Assembly (NCBI GenBank): GCA_026874595.1
Contig: CM049309.1
Span: 95,194,723 to 95,258,722, forward strand
Length of the DNA: 64,000 nucleotides
From: Sipunculus nudus
Lineage: Eukaryota > Annelida > Sipuncula > Golfingiida > Sipunculidae
Reading direction: 5' to 3'
Shown here: piece after piece, positions 25,001 to 37,654 of the stretch
Layout of the letters: each line of letters opens with the position of its first letter
Numbering within the stretch: the first letter of the stretch is position 1
The notes under the pieces: generated by a model
The model's input: only the letters and a program-made list of their open reading frames with translations
Told to the model about the DNA's origin: nothing
Database searches by the model: none
Made by a program: the position numbers and the translations under genes

Positions 25001-28000
25001 GGCTGATCTTTTGCTGTCATCGGTTGATATACTCCTCTGATCATGTGGCTGACCTGCTGTCATCGGTTGACATGACTCCTCTGATCCTGTGGCTGACCTT
25101 TTGCTGTCATTGGTTGATATGACTCCTCTGATCCTGTGGCTGTCCTTTCGCTGTCATTGGTTGATATGACTCCTCTGATTCTGCGGGTGACCTTTTGCTG
25201 TCATTGGTTGATATGACTCCCCTGATCCTGTGGCTGACCTTTTGCTGTCATTGGTTGATATGACTCCTCTGATTCTGCGGGTGACCTTTTGCTGTCATTG
25301 GTTGATATGACTCCTCTGATCCTGCGGCTGATCTTTTGCTGTCATCGGTTGATATGACTCCTCTTGTCCTGTCGCTGCCCATTTGTTGCCATCGGTTGGT
25401 ATGACTAACGAGCCATATCAACTAATGGCATCAAAATTAAAAAAAACTCCTCTGATTCTGGGGGTGACCTTTTGCTGTCATTGGTTGATATTACTCCTCT
25501 GATCCTGCGGCTGATCTTTTGCTGTCATCGGTTGATATACTCCTCTGATCATGTGGCTGACCTGCTGTCATCGGTTGACATGACTCCTCTGATCCTGTGG
25601 CTGAACCTTTGCTGTCATTGGTTGATATGACTCCTCTGATCCTGTGGCTGTCCTTTCGCTGTCATTGGTTGATATGACTCCTCTGATTCTGCGGGTGAAC
25701 TTTTGCTGTCATTGGTTGATATGACTCCCCTGATCCTGTGGCTGACCTTTTTGCTGTCATTGGTTGATATGACTCCTCTGATCCTGCAGCTGACCTTTTG
25801 CTGTCATTGGTTGATATGACTCCTCTGATTGTGCGGCTGACCTTTTGCTGTCATCGGTTGATATGACTCCTCTTGTCCTGTCGCTGCCCATTTGTTGCCA
25901 TCGGTTGATATGACTAAAGAGCCATATCAACTTATGGCATGAAAATTAAAAAAAAAAAAACTCCTCTGATTCTGGGGGTGACCTTTTGCTGTCATTGGTT
26001 GATATGACTCCTCTGATCCTGTGGCTGTCCTTTCGCTGTCATTGGTTGATATGACTCCTCTGATCATGTGGCTGATCTTTTGCTGTCATCGGTTGATATG
26101 ACTCCTCTTGTCCTGTCGCTGCCCATTTGTTGCCATCGGTTGGTATGACTAACGAGCCATATCAACTAATGGCATCAAAATTAAAAAAACTCCTCTGATT
26201 CTGGGGGTGACCTTTTGCTGTCATTGGTTGATATGACTCCTCTGATCCTGCGGCTGATCTTTTGCTGTCATCGGTTGATATACTCCTCTGATCATGTGGC
26301 TGACCTGCTGTCATCGGTTGACATGACTCCTCTGATCCTGTGGCTGACCCTTTGCTGTCATTGGTTGATATGACTCCTCTGATCCTGTGGCTGTCCTTTC
26401 GCTGTCATTGGTTGATATGACTCCTCTGATTCTGCGGGTGAACTTTTGCTGTCATTGGTTGATATGACTCCCCTGATCCTGTGGCTGACCTTTTGCTGTC
26501 ATTGGTTGATATGACTCCTCTGATCCTGCAGCTGACCTTTTGCTGTCATTGGTTTATATGACTCCTCTGATTGTGCGGCTGACCTTTTGCTGTCATCGGT
26601 TGATATGACTCCTCTTGTCCTGTCGCTGCCCATTTGTTGCCATCGGTTGATATGACTAACGAGCCATATCAACTTATGGCATGAAAATTAAAAAAAAAAC
26701 TCCTCTGATTCTGGGGGTGACCTTTTGCTGTCATTGGTTGATATGACTCCTCTGATCCTGTGGCTGTCCTTTCGCTGTCATTGGTTGATATGACTCCTCT
26801 GATCCTGAGGGTGACCTTTTGCTGTCATCGGTTGATGTGACTCCTCTTATCCTGCGGATGACCTTTTGCTGTCATTGGTTGATATCACTCCTCTGATCCT
26901 GTGGCTGTCCTTTCGCTGTCATTTGTTGATATGACTCCTCTGATCCTGTGGCTGATCTTTTGCCGTCATTGGTTGATATGACTCCTCTGATCCTGTGGCT
27001 GATCTTTTGCCGTCATTGGTTGATATGACTCCTCTGATCCTGTGGCTGTCCTTTCGCTGTCATTGGTTGATATGACTCCTCTGATCCTGTGGCTGACCTT
27101 TTGCCGTCATTGGTTGATATGACTCCTCTGATCCTGAGGGTGACCTTTTGCTGTCATCGGTTGATATGACTCCTCTTATCCTGCGGATGACCTTTTGCTT
27201 TCATTGGTCGATATGACTCCTCCGATCCTGCGGCTGACCTTTTGCTGTCATTGGTTGATATGACTCCTCTGATTCTGCGGGTGACCTTTTGCTGTCATCG
27301 GTTGATATGACTCCCCTGATCCTGTGGCTGACCTTTTGCTGTCATTGGTTGATATGACTCCTCTGATTCTGCGGGTGACCTTTTGCTGTCATTGGTTGAT
27401 ATGACTCCTCTGATCCTGCGGCTGATCTTTTGCTGTCATCGGTTGATATGACTCCTCTGATCCTGCGGCTGACCCACTGTCATTGGTTGATATGACTCCT
27501 CTGATCCTGCGGCTGATCTTTTGCTGTCATCGGTTGATATACTCCTCTGATCATGTGGCTGACCTGCTGTCTACGGTTGACATGACTCCTCTGATCCTGT
27601 GGCTGACCCTTTGCTGTCATTGGTTGATATGACTCCTCTGATCCTGTGGCTGTCCTTTCGCTGTCATCGGTTGATAAGACTCCTCTGATCCTGCGGCTGA
27701 CCTTTTGCTGTCATCGGTTGATAAGACTCCTCTGATCCTTCGGCTGACCGTTTGAGGTCATTGGTAAATATGACTTTTCTGTTCCTGCAGCTGACCTTTT
27801 GCTGTCATTGGTTGATATGACTCCTCTGATCCTGCGGCTGACCTTTAGTTGTCATCGGTTGATATGACTCCTCTGATCCTGCGGCTGACCTTTTGCTGTC
27901 ATTGGTTGATATGACTCCCCTGATCCTGTGACTGACCTTTTGCTGTCATTGGTTGATATGACTCCTCTGATTCTGCGGGTGACCTTTTGCTGTCATTGGT

Positions 28001-30412
28001 TGATATGACTCCTCTGATCCTGCGGCTGATCTTTTGCTGTCATCGGTTGATATGACTCCTCTTGTCCTGTCGCTGCCCATTTGTTGCCATCGGTTGGTAT
28101 GACTAACGAGCCATATCAACTAATGGCATCAAAATTTTAAAAAAACTCCTCTGATTCTGGGGGTGACCTTTTGCTGTCATTGGTTGATATGACTCCTCTG
28201 ATCCTGCGGCTGATCTTTTGCTGTCATCGGTTGATATACTCCTCTGATCATGTGGCTGACCTGCTGTCATCGGTTGACATGACTCCTCTGATCCTGTGGC
28301 TGACCCTTTGCTGTCATTGGTTGATATGACTCCTCTGATCCTGTGGCTGTCCTTTCGCTGTCATTGGTTGATATGACTCCTCTGATTCTGCGGGTGACCT
28401 TTTGCTGTCATTGGTTGATATGACTCCCCTGATCCTGTGGCTGACCTTTTGCTGTCATTGGTTGATATGACTCCTCTGATTCTGCGGGTGACCTTTTGCT
28501 GTCATTGGTTGACATGACTCCTCTGATCCTGCGGCTGACCTTTTGCTGTCATCGGTTGATATGACTCCTCTTGTCCTGTCGCTGCCCATTTGTTGCCATC
28601 GGTTGGTATGACTAACGAGCCATATCAACTAATGGCATCAAAATTAAAAAAAACTCCTCTGATTCTGGGGGTGACCTTTTGCTGTCATTGGTTGATATGA
28701 CTCCTCTGATCCTGCGGCTGATCTTTTGCTGTCATCGGTTGATATACTCCTCTGATCATGTGGCTGACCTGCTGTCATCGGTTGACATGACTCCTCTGAT
28801 CCTGTGGCTGACCTTTTGCTGTCATTGGTTGATATGACTCCTCTGATCCTGTGGCTGTCCTTTCGCTGTCATTGGTTGATATGACTCCTCTGATTCTGCG
28901 GGTGACCTTTTGCTGTCATTGGTTGATATGACTCCCCTGATCCTGTGGCTGACCTTTTGCTGTCATTGGTTGATATGACTCCTCTGATTCTGCGGGTGAC
29001 CTTTTGCTGTCATTGGTTAATATGACTCCTCTGATCCTGCGGCTGATCTTTTGCTGTCATCGGTTGATATGACTCCTCTGATCCTGCGGCTGACCCGCTG
29101 TCATCGGTTGATAAGTCTCCTCTTATCCTGCGGCTGACCTTTTGCTGTCATCGGTTGATAAGACTCCTCTGATCCTGCGGCTGACCTTTTGCTGTCATCG
29201 GTTGATAAGACTCCTCTGATCCTGCGGCTGACCGTTTGCAGTCATTGGTTGATATGACTCCTCTGATTCTGCAGCTGACCTTTTGCTGTCATTGGTTGAT
29301 ATGACTCCTCTGATCCTGCGGCTGACCTTTTGCTGTCATCGGTTGATATGACTCCTCTTGTCCTGTCGCTGCCAATTTGTTGCCATCGGTTGGTATGACT
29401 AACGAGCCATATCAACTAATGGCATCAAAATTAAAAAAAACTCCTCTGATTCTGGGGGTGACCTTTTGCTGTCATTGGTTGATATGACTCCTCTGATCCT
29501 GCGGCTGATCTTTTGCTGTCATCGGTTGATATACTCCTCTGATCATGTGGCTGACCTGCTGTCATCGGTTGACATGACTCCTCTGATCCTGTGGCTGACC
29601 TTTTGCTGTCATTGGTTGATATGACTCCTCTGATCCTGTGGCTGTCCTTTCGCTGTCATTGGTTGATATGACTCCTCTGATTCTGCGGGTGACCTTTTGC
29701 TGTCATTGGTTGATATGACTCCTCTGATCCTGCGGCTGATCTTTTGCTGTCATCGGTTGATATGACTCCTCTGATCCTGTGGCTGACCTGCTGTCATCGG
29801 TTGATAAGACTCTCTTCTAAGCCTGCGGCTGACCTTTTGCTGTCATTGGTTGATAAGTCTCCTCTGATCCTGCGGCTGACCTTTTGCTGTCATCGGTTGA
29901 TAAGACTCCTCTGTTCCTGCGTCTGACCTTTTGCTGTCATTGGTTGATATGACTCCTCTGATCCTGCAGGTGACCTTTTGCTGTCATCGGTTGATATGAC
30001 TCCTCTGATCCTGCGGCCGATCTTTTTGCTGTCATCGGTTGATATGACTCCTCTGATCCTGCGGCTGATCTTTTGCTGTCATCGTTTAATGAGACTTCTC
30101 TGATCCTGTGGCTGACATTTTGTTGCCATCGGTTGATATGACTCCTTTGATCCTGCGGCTGATCTTTTGCTGTCATTGGTTGATATGACTCCTCTGATCC
30201 TGCGGCTGATCTTTTGTTGCGATCAGTTGATACGACTCCTCTGATCCTGTGGCTGACCTGCTGTCATCGGTTGATAAGACTCCTCTTACTCTGCGGCTGA
30301 TCTTTTGCTATCATCGGTTGATATGACTCCTCTTGTCCTGTCGCTGCCCATTTGTTGCCATCGGTTCATATGACTAACGAGCCATATCAACTTATGGCAT
30401 CAAAATTAAAAA
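22075..30412. repeat. 47-bp minisatellite with higher-order structure, about 170-180 monomers
   Basis: The monomer begins TTGATATGACTCCTCTGATC, continues CTGCGGCTGACCTTTTGCTG and ends TCATTGG. Monomers repeat every 47 bases with substitutions and short deletions. At 22075-22127 about one unit is inverted (GGATCAGAGGAGTCATATCA), so the array opens head to head. A non-monomer block containing GACTAACGAGCCATATCAAC then a short A-rich tract recurs at about 23444, 24894, 25403, 25912, 26147, 26654, 28101, 28610, 29397 and 30372. Spacings include 507-509 (four times) and 1447-1450 (twice). The last block is the right boundary of the array. Open frames in it are repeat artefacts. Confidence 0.97.
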
Positions 30413-31448
30413 AAAAATGTTTAGGTCAATCTGTAAACTTCCCGTCTGTGTTCAAGCCGAGCTCACAGAATGTGTTTATATTAGATTTGGCTCAGACTCC
30501 AGCAAGAGTGATCAACCAGTTATGGTCTTATAGAATGAGATTCCAGAGATGTATGTCAAGAAATATATCTGCTTGTTTACAGCTTGGCGTGTTTATCTTT
30601 CATGTTGTTTGTAGATCTTATCCCAAGTTTTAACACACTGAACTTCGACCCCGTTGAACCCTTCTATATGTCCAGTTGTGATGACATATGACTCCTTAGT
30701 GTTTTCTGCATAAAGGGTACATAGATATATATCATACGTACAATTCTAAACAGTTTAACTTTATTATATATTTATAATGCGTTAAACAAAGCCATTACAG
30801 GTGTACTGACTTGTTGATTTTACGTATAGATAGTGGCTGTGTTCATGAAGTGCGTCTATAAGCCCCCCCCCCCCCCCTTTGTGTGTTGAAGAACACTGAA
30901 GATTTTTCATGCATGGACCTGCCATTTACCACATAAATAGAATTACTTGGTCGTACAGATACATTTGAAGTCATTTGGCCATTGGCACTCGATGGTTACT
31001 ATCGAATCATGCAGTGAAGTGTTCACAATAGCGGGGAAAGATCGATACGCAATTGTTATAAATGCTATTAACAATCTTCCCCACGTTATTAAACAGCCTC
31101 AGGCCCGCAATTATAGATCCAAGAGTTTACAGCTCAGAGAGTCATTCCTCAACACGTCAGCGGGTTAAATGCTGTTGGAAATTAGTTTTTACAAACATTG
31201 ACTAAGGTCTGAAATGCCTGACACAATTAATTTGACGGAAGCACAGTAAGAACAAAGATTGATTCAGCCCGGGCAGGGATGATGTGCCTTGGTTTTTGAA
31301 TGCACTGTCCTTGTTATCATATAAGCACATATCATATATCATGATAAATTTTCTCCTATTGAATCAGATGGGCATCCCAAAATTGAGAGGGTCCATGGTA
31401 TAACTATTTGTTTGCATCTTGTATCTGGATTAAATGAAATATTGAGTT
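30413..31448. other. Intergenic with poly-C run
   Basis: No gene is seen. A run of 15 C lies at about 30863-30877. Confidence 0.5.
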
Positions 31449-33435
31449 AAACATTAGCGCATGTCAGGCATCCTAGCATGATACACTCAGAGCTAAACAT
31501 CATCACATGTCAGGCCTACTAGCATGATACCCTCAGAGCTACACAGCATCACATGTCAGTCATACTAGCACGATACCCTCGGAACTACACATCATCACAT
31601 ATCAGGCATACTAGCATGATACCCTCAGAGCTAACATCATCACATGTCAGGCCTACTAGCATGATACCCTCAGAGCTACACATCATCACATGTCAGGCAT
31701 ACTAGCACGATACCCTCAGAGCTACAGATCATCACATATCAGGCATACTAGCATGATACCCTCAGAGCTACACATCATCACATGTCAGGCCTACTAGCAT
31801 GATACCCTCAGAGCTAAACATCATCACATGTCAGGCATACTAGCACGATATTTAGAGCTACACATCATCACATATCAGGCATACTATCATGATACCCTCA
31901 GAGCAAAACATCATCACATGTCAGGCATACTACCACGATACCCTCGGAACTACACATCATTACATATCAGGCATACTAGCACGATACCCTCAGAGCTACA
32001 CATCATCACATTTCAGGCATACTAGCACGATATCCTCAGAGCTACACATCATCACATGCCAGGCCTACTAGCATGATACCCTCAGAGCTACACATCATTA
32101 CACACCAGGGATACTAGCATGATACCCTCAGAGCTACACATCATCACATGCCAGGGATACTAGCATGATACCCTCAGAGCTACACATCATCACATGTCAG
32201 GCCTACTAGCATGATACCCTCAGAGCTACACATCATCACATGTCAGGCATACTAGCATGATACCCTCAGAGCTAACATCATCACATGTCAGGCCTACTAG
32301 CAGGATACCCTCAGAGCTACACATCATCACATGTCAGGCATACTAACACGATACCCTCAGAGCTACAGATCATCACATATCAGGCATACTAGCATGATAC
32401 CCTCAATGCTACACATCATCACATGTCAGGCCATATCAGGCATACTAGCTTGATACCCTCAGAGCTACACATCATCACATGTCAGGCCTACTAGCATGAT
32501 ACCCTCAGAGCTAAACATCATCACATGTCAGGCATACTAGCACGATACTTAGAGCTACACATCATCACATATCAGGCATACTAGCACGATACCCTCAGAG
32601 CTACACATCATCACATGCCAGGCCTACTAGCATGATACCCTCAGAGCTACACGTCATTACACACCAGGGATACTAGCATGATACCCTCAGAGCTACACAT
32701 CATCACATGCAAGGGATACTAGCATGATACCCTCAGAGCTACACATCATCACATGTCAGGCATACTAGCATGATACCCTCAGAGCTACACATCATCACAT
32801 GTCAGGCCATATCAGGCATACTAGCTTGATACCCTCAGAGCTACACATCATCAAATGTCAGGCCTACTAGCATGATACCCTCAGAGCTAAACATCATCAC
32901 ATGTTAGGCATACTAGCACGATACTTAGAGCTACACATCATCACATATCAGGCATACTAGCACGATACCCTCAGAGCTACACATCATCACATGCCAGGGA
33001 TACTAGCATGATACCCTCAGAGCTACACATCATCACATATCAGGCATACTAGCACGATACCCTCAGAGCTACACATCATCACATGCCAGGCCTACTAGCA
33101 TGATACCCTCAGAGCTACACGTCATTACACACCAGGGATACTAGCATGATACCCTCAGAGCTACACATCATCACATGTCAGGCAAACTAACACGATACCC
33201 TCAGAGCTACAGATCATCACATATCAGGCATACTAGCATGATACCCTCAGAGCTACACATCATCACATGTCAAACATACTAGCACGATACCCTCAGAGCT
33301 ACACATCATCACATGTCAGGCATACTAGCATGATACCCTCAGAGCTACAAATCATCACATGTCAGGCATACTGGCATGATACCCTCAGAGCGACACATTA
33401 TCACATGTCAGGCATACTAGAACGATACCCTCAAG
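31449..33435. repeat. 46-bp minisatellite, about 43 copies
   Basis: The monomer contains CATCATCACATGTCAGGCAT, then ACTAGCATGATACCCTCAGA and GCTACA. Variant monomers recur together: a shortened GATACTTAGAGC monomer (about 32543 and 32923) and an expanded GTCAGGCCATATCAGGCA monomer (about 32425 and 32803). Both pairs are about 378-380 bases apart, which indicates a higher-order duplication of about eight monomers. Confidence 0.96.
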
Positions 33436-35348
33436 AGTTCTTAGTTTCGATATTATGGTCGTGAGTGAGGGTCAAATACCGGAAACTCCCACTTTAAATA
33501 TGCATGACCTTTGAACTCTTTGACAAAGCTTCATTTCTTGGTCAAGACTGAGATATATAATGATTTGGGCTAGTTCTATCAGGAGTTGTATATTGTACAT
33601 ACCCGGAAGTGAGCTCTTGACGTAACGTACAATTAATACAACGCTTATGGAAACCTGAAAGTTGTGCGGTGATTTATTGACAGCCCCTGGAGCAGCGGCT
33701 GCCTTTCTGCAGCAGAGTTGTAGTGACAATATTGACAGCCAGTTATCAAGGCTGACGGAAGTTCCTGCTTCAGGCAGAGCTTTTAAAATTACAGCGATCC
33801 CGCCATCATCTCAATTCATGTGTATACCTTTGGCGTATACTGTATGGTACGGCAGTACGCCGTGGGCATGTGCGTGTTAAATTTTAGATTGGTGTTACAC
33901 GAACAACACTTGTTTGTTCCGAGTGTAAGACGCTCAGGGCGAGACTCTGGTGCCCGCCATCTGTTTATTTAAGTGATGACACCGAGGTTTCCCTATATAG
34001 ACTGTAGACAATGAACGTGAGACTAGAATGCGGAATAAAATACCGACGACCTCATGGGCAAACATTCAACTGGCAACAAGGTTTGATGGATTCTTGCATG
34101 GGCGTTGTCAAAAACCTACCTCGTCTATGTAATTATTTACCCATTTCGAATATTTTTAGCTCATCAAACGGTGATGCTAAAATGGTTACTATGCATACAT
34201 AATTTAATGTGAGTTATTACTTAAAATCTGGGTGGCGATGAAAAAGGCTGAAACATTTACATATATCAGTAAGTGTTGTTTGCACGTGAAATAGGATAAT
34301 TAATGGGATACGGCTCACTGTTTATGACCTGACATTCTCTCTTGACATCCCGACCTGCGCTTTCTCGTCTGCTTCATGAAACGGACATGAGGATCGGAAT
34401 GCGGTGCAGATTTCAAAATGCTTCTACCCTCATTCTGTATGTGGTCATTAAATCCCCGATGCCTCGGACTCAATGTTACCTGAGTAATTGGGTAATTACC
34501 CACTAATCAACAGTGCCCACGCCGCCAGGGGGCTGTGTTTATTTTTTGTCCAGAAAGCATGGAATGAAGTGGGGCAGGGAGGGCGAGTCAATTCTTGGGT
34601 GATTTACGGAACAAACAGAGAGTCCGCTTAGTATAATCACGGTGAATGAGCAATTACACAGAAGAGCAATGGTGATTAAAATTTACCTTTTGCGTAGTAG
34701 TATGTTTATTTACGGCTTGATTAATATATTGCATACATGCGCATTACCATGCACAGACAGGCTACTATGATTCGGGGTTAGTGTATATATGTGTATAACA
34801 TGAAAGGATCACAGAGCATAATGATGGAGGGGGATATGCAGCAGAGCAGGATTCACGAACATTTCTGTGGAAGATTCAATAGCTTGTGTAAAAAAAGGAG
34901 TTCATACAATTTAGCAACCGTCCTCTCCCTTGTTCAAAGTCAGAGAGAGAGAGAGGGAGAGAGAGACGGGGGGGGGGGGGGCTTTTATATTAATAATGAG
35001 TATTTTCTCTCTTTTTTTCTTATCATTTAGAGGGATAAAAAAAAGAAAGATGGTGCGTGGGCGCGTGCTGACACGTTTTGTATATCAGACGCCACCACCT
35101 GTATAATGAACCAGCCAGGTGCCTTGTGGCCTGTACTTCCCTGAACGAATGGCAAACCTTATAACCAGCGACTGGTCCTGTGGTTTCCTCAGGTCGGCCT
35201 GTTCACATATCTCTTCACCTGGGTGTGCTCATGTACGAATGTCGGCACGTTCTTGTATACAGACATTCATTGTACGTGGTTCAATCTGCACTCAGCGTAT
35301 GTTATTCGGGATGATCACCTGTTGCTGCGGCTTCTCGCCTGCCGCATT
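33436..35348. other. Intergenic with GA and poly-G tract
   Basis: No supported gene. A GA-rich run (about 34941-34966) passes directly into a run of 14 G (about 34968-34981). Confidence 0.5.
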
Positions 35349-35643
35349 TCACCCTATCTCTCACCTATACTTCTCCTGTAACCACTGACAACCTGTCCCC
35401 CTCTTATTCAATACCCTAACTATTGACAACCTATCCCTCACCTAGATCCAACCTGTAACACTGACAACATATTCCTCAGCTATATCTCACCTGTAACCAC
35501 TGACAACCTATTCCTCACCTATATCTCACCTGTAACCTCTTACAACGTATTCCTCAGCTATATTTATCCCACCTGTAACCATTGACAACCTATCCGTGGC
35601 CCATAATCACCTGTAACCGCTGACAACCTATCCCTTACCTATA
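35349..35643. repeat. 39-bp minisatellite, left part (degenerate)
   Basis: Seven or so diverged copies of the unit CACTGACAACCTATCCCTCA followed by CCTATATCCCACTTGAAAC. This part breaks off in mid-unit at CCTATA, where a LINE fragment starts; the unit resumes at 36191. Confidence 0.9.
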
Positions 35644-36190
35644 GCTGTCGGCAGCTTTCGACACGGTCTTGGAATAACCGATATCCAAACCGGATCCAGT
35701 ATATCTGCAAAAGGCACCAGATCTAAAGCTTATCATCTTTTCCTTCGGAGTGCCTAAAGGATCAGTCCTTGGGCCAATTCTTTTTACTGTGTACAAACTG
35801 CCTTTAGCTGGTCTCCTGCGGGATCACAACCTCGCGGTCACCTGTATACTGATGATACACAGTTGTACTTAGGTTTTACATCCGGAAAAGAATCTACTGA
35901 AATTTCGGATATTGATGACTGTGTCAAAGACATAAAAACTTGGATGGCTTAAATTTTCCTTAAACTGAGTGAGGATTAATCTGAGGTTCTGAAAATTGGT
36001 TCCAAAAATCTACGACAAAAAGTGCCGTATGTCCAGATCGGTATAAGCGAGATCGTACCCGATACTTATGTTCGTAACTTGGATGTCATCTATTTAATTC
36101 ATTTATTTCTTTTATATATGTACAGCGCCTTGATTAAGCATACATGCTTAGATATATCGGTTTTAAAATGTATTTAATAACAAATAATAA
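35644..36190 (+). mobile_element. 5'-truncated L2/CR1-like LINE inserted in the 39-bp array
   Basis: Reverse-transcriptase motifs appear in order: LSAAFDTV (about 35645), FGVPKGSVLGPILFTVY (about 35743-35793), then after a frameshift HLYTDDTQLYLGF with the YxDD catalytic box (about 35838-35877). SDIDDCVKDIKTWMA follows, then LKIGSKNLRQKV. The region between LSAAFDTV and GVPKG is shorter than usual and holds stops, and further stops follow TWMA, so the copy is dead. The 3' end has GTACAGCGCCTTGA and closes with an AATAATAA tail, typical of L2-like LINEs. TATA is present on both sides, consistent with a short target duplication inside the minisatellite unit. Confidence 0.85.
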
Positions 36191-37603
36191 TATATCCCAC
36201 CTAAAACAAAATGACAACCTATCTCTCACCTATATCCCACTTGTAAACACTGACAACCTATCTCTCACCTATATTCCACTTGAAACCACTTACAACCTAT
36301 CCCTCGTCTATATCCAACCTGTAACCACTGACAACCTATCCCTCACCTATATCCCACTTGAAACCACTGACAACCTATCCCTCACCTATATACCACCTGT
36401 AACCACTGACAACCTTTCCCTCACCTATATCCAATTTGTAACCACTGACAACCTATCCCTCACCTATATCCCACCTGTAACCACTGGCAACCTTTCCCTC
36501 ACCTATATCCCACTTGAAACCACTGAAAACCTATCCCTCAGCGATATCCAACCTGTAACCACTGACAACCTTTCCCTTACCTATATATCCCACTTGAAAC
36601 CACTGAAAACCTATACCTCAGCGATATCCAACCTGTAACCATCGACAACCTATCCCTCGCCTATATCCTACTTGTAACCACTGACAACCTATCCCTCACC
36701 TATATCCCACTTGAAACCACTGACAACCTTTCCCTCAGCTATATCGCACCTGTAACCACTGACAACCTTTCCCTCAGCTATATCCCACTTAAAAACCACT
36801 GAAAATCTATCCCTAAGCTATATCCAACCTGTAAACACTGAAAACCTATCCCTCAGCTATATCCAATCTGTAACCACTGACAACCTTTCCCTCAGTTATA
36901 TCCCACTTGTAACTACTGATAACCTATCCCTCACCTATATCCCACTTGAAACCAATGACAACCTATCCCTCACCTATATCCCACTTGTAACCACTGACAA
37001 CCTATCCCTCACCTATATCCCACCTGTAACCACTGACAACCTTTGCCTCAGCTATTTCCCACTTGAACCACTGACAACCTATCCCTCAGCTATATCCAAC
37101 CTGTAACCACTGACAACCTATCCCTCACCTTATCCTACATGAAACCACTGACAACCTTTCCCTCACATATATCCCACTTGAAACCACTGACAACCTATCC
37201 CTCAGCTATATCAAACCTGTAACCACTGACAACCTATCCCTCACCTATATCCCACTTGAAACCACAGAAACCTATTCCTCGTCTATATCCAACCTGTACC
37301 ACTGACAACCTTTCCCTCACCTATATCCCACTTGAAACCACTGACAACCTATCCCTCAGCTATATCCCACTTGAAACCACTGACAACCTTTCCCTCACCT
37401 ATAAACCACTTGTAACCACTGACAACCTATCCCTCACCTATATCTCCCTTGAAACCACTGACAACCTATCCCTCAGCTATATCCCACTTATAAACCACTG
37501 AAAACCTATCCCTCAGCTATATCCAACCTGTAAGCACTGACAAACTATCTCACACGTATATCCAACCTGTAACCACTGACAACCTTTCCCTCACCTATAT
37601 CCC
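36191..37603. repeat. 39-bp minisatellite, main part, about 36 copies
   Basis: The unit is CACTGACAACCTATCCCTCA then CCTATATCCCACTTGAAAC, with CTTGTAAC/CCTGTAAC and TTTCCC variants. Because 39 is a multiple of three, one frame stays open as a 13-residue iteration (TDNLSLTYIPLET), for example 36144-36638 and 37256-37501. Indels elsewhere break it, so it is not a gene. Confidence 0.96.
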
Positions 37604-37654
37604 ATAAAAAATTAAAAAGTTAAAAAAAAAATGATTTACACATTCGCCCTGTAA

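Noticed and set aside
22075-30412. CRISPR-like regular repeats
   Set aside because: Monomers abut directly with no unique spacers, the unit itself varies, and the context is a eukaryotic genome.
36144-36638. 164-codon frame with a 13-residue repeat (DNLSLTYIPLETT)
   Set aside because: A 39-bp tandem repeat stays open by arithmetic; the frame is broken by indels elsewhere in the same array.
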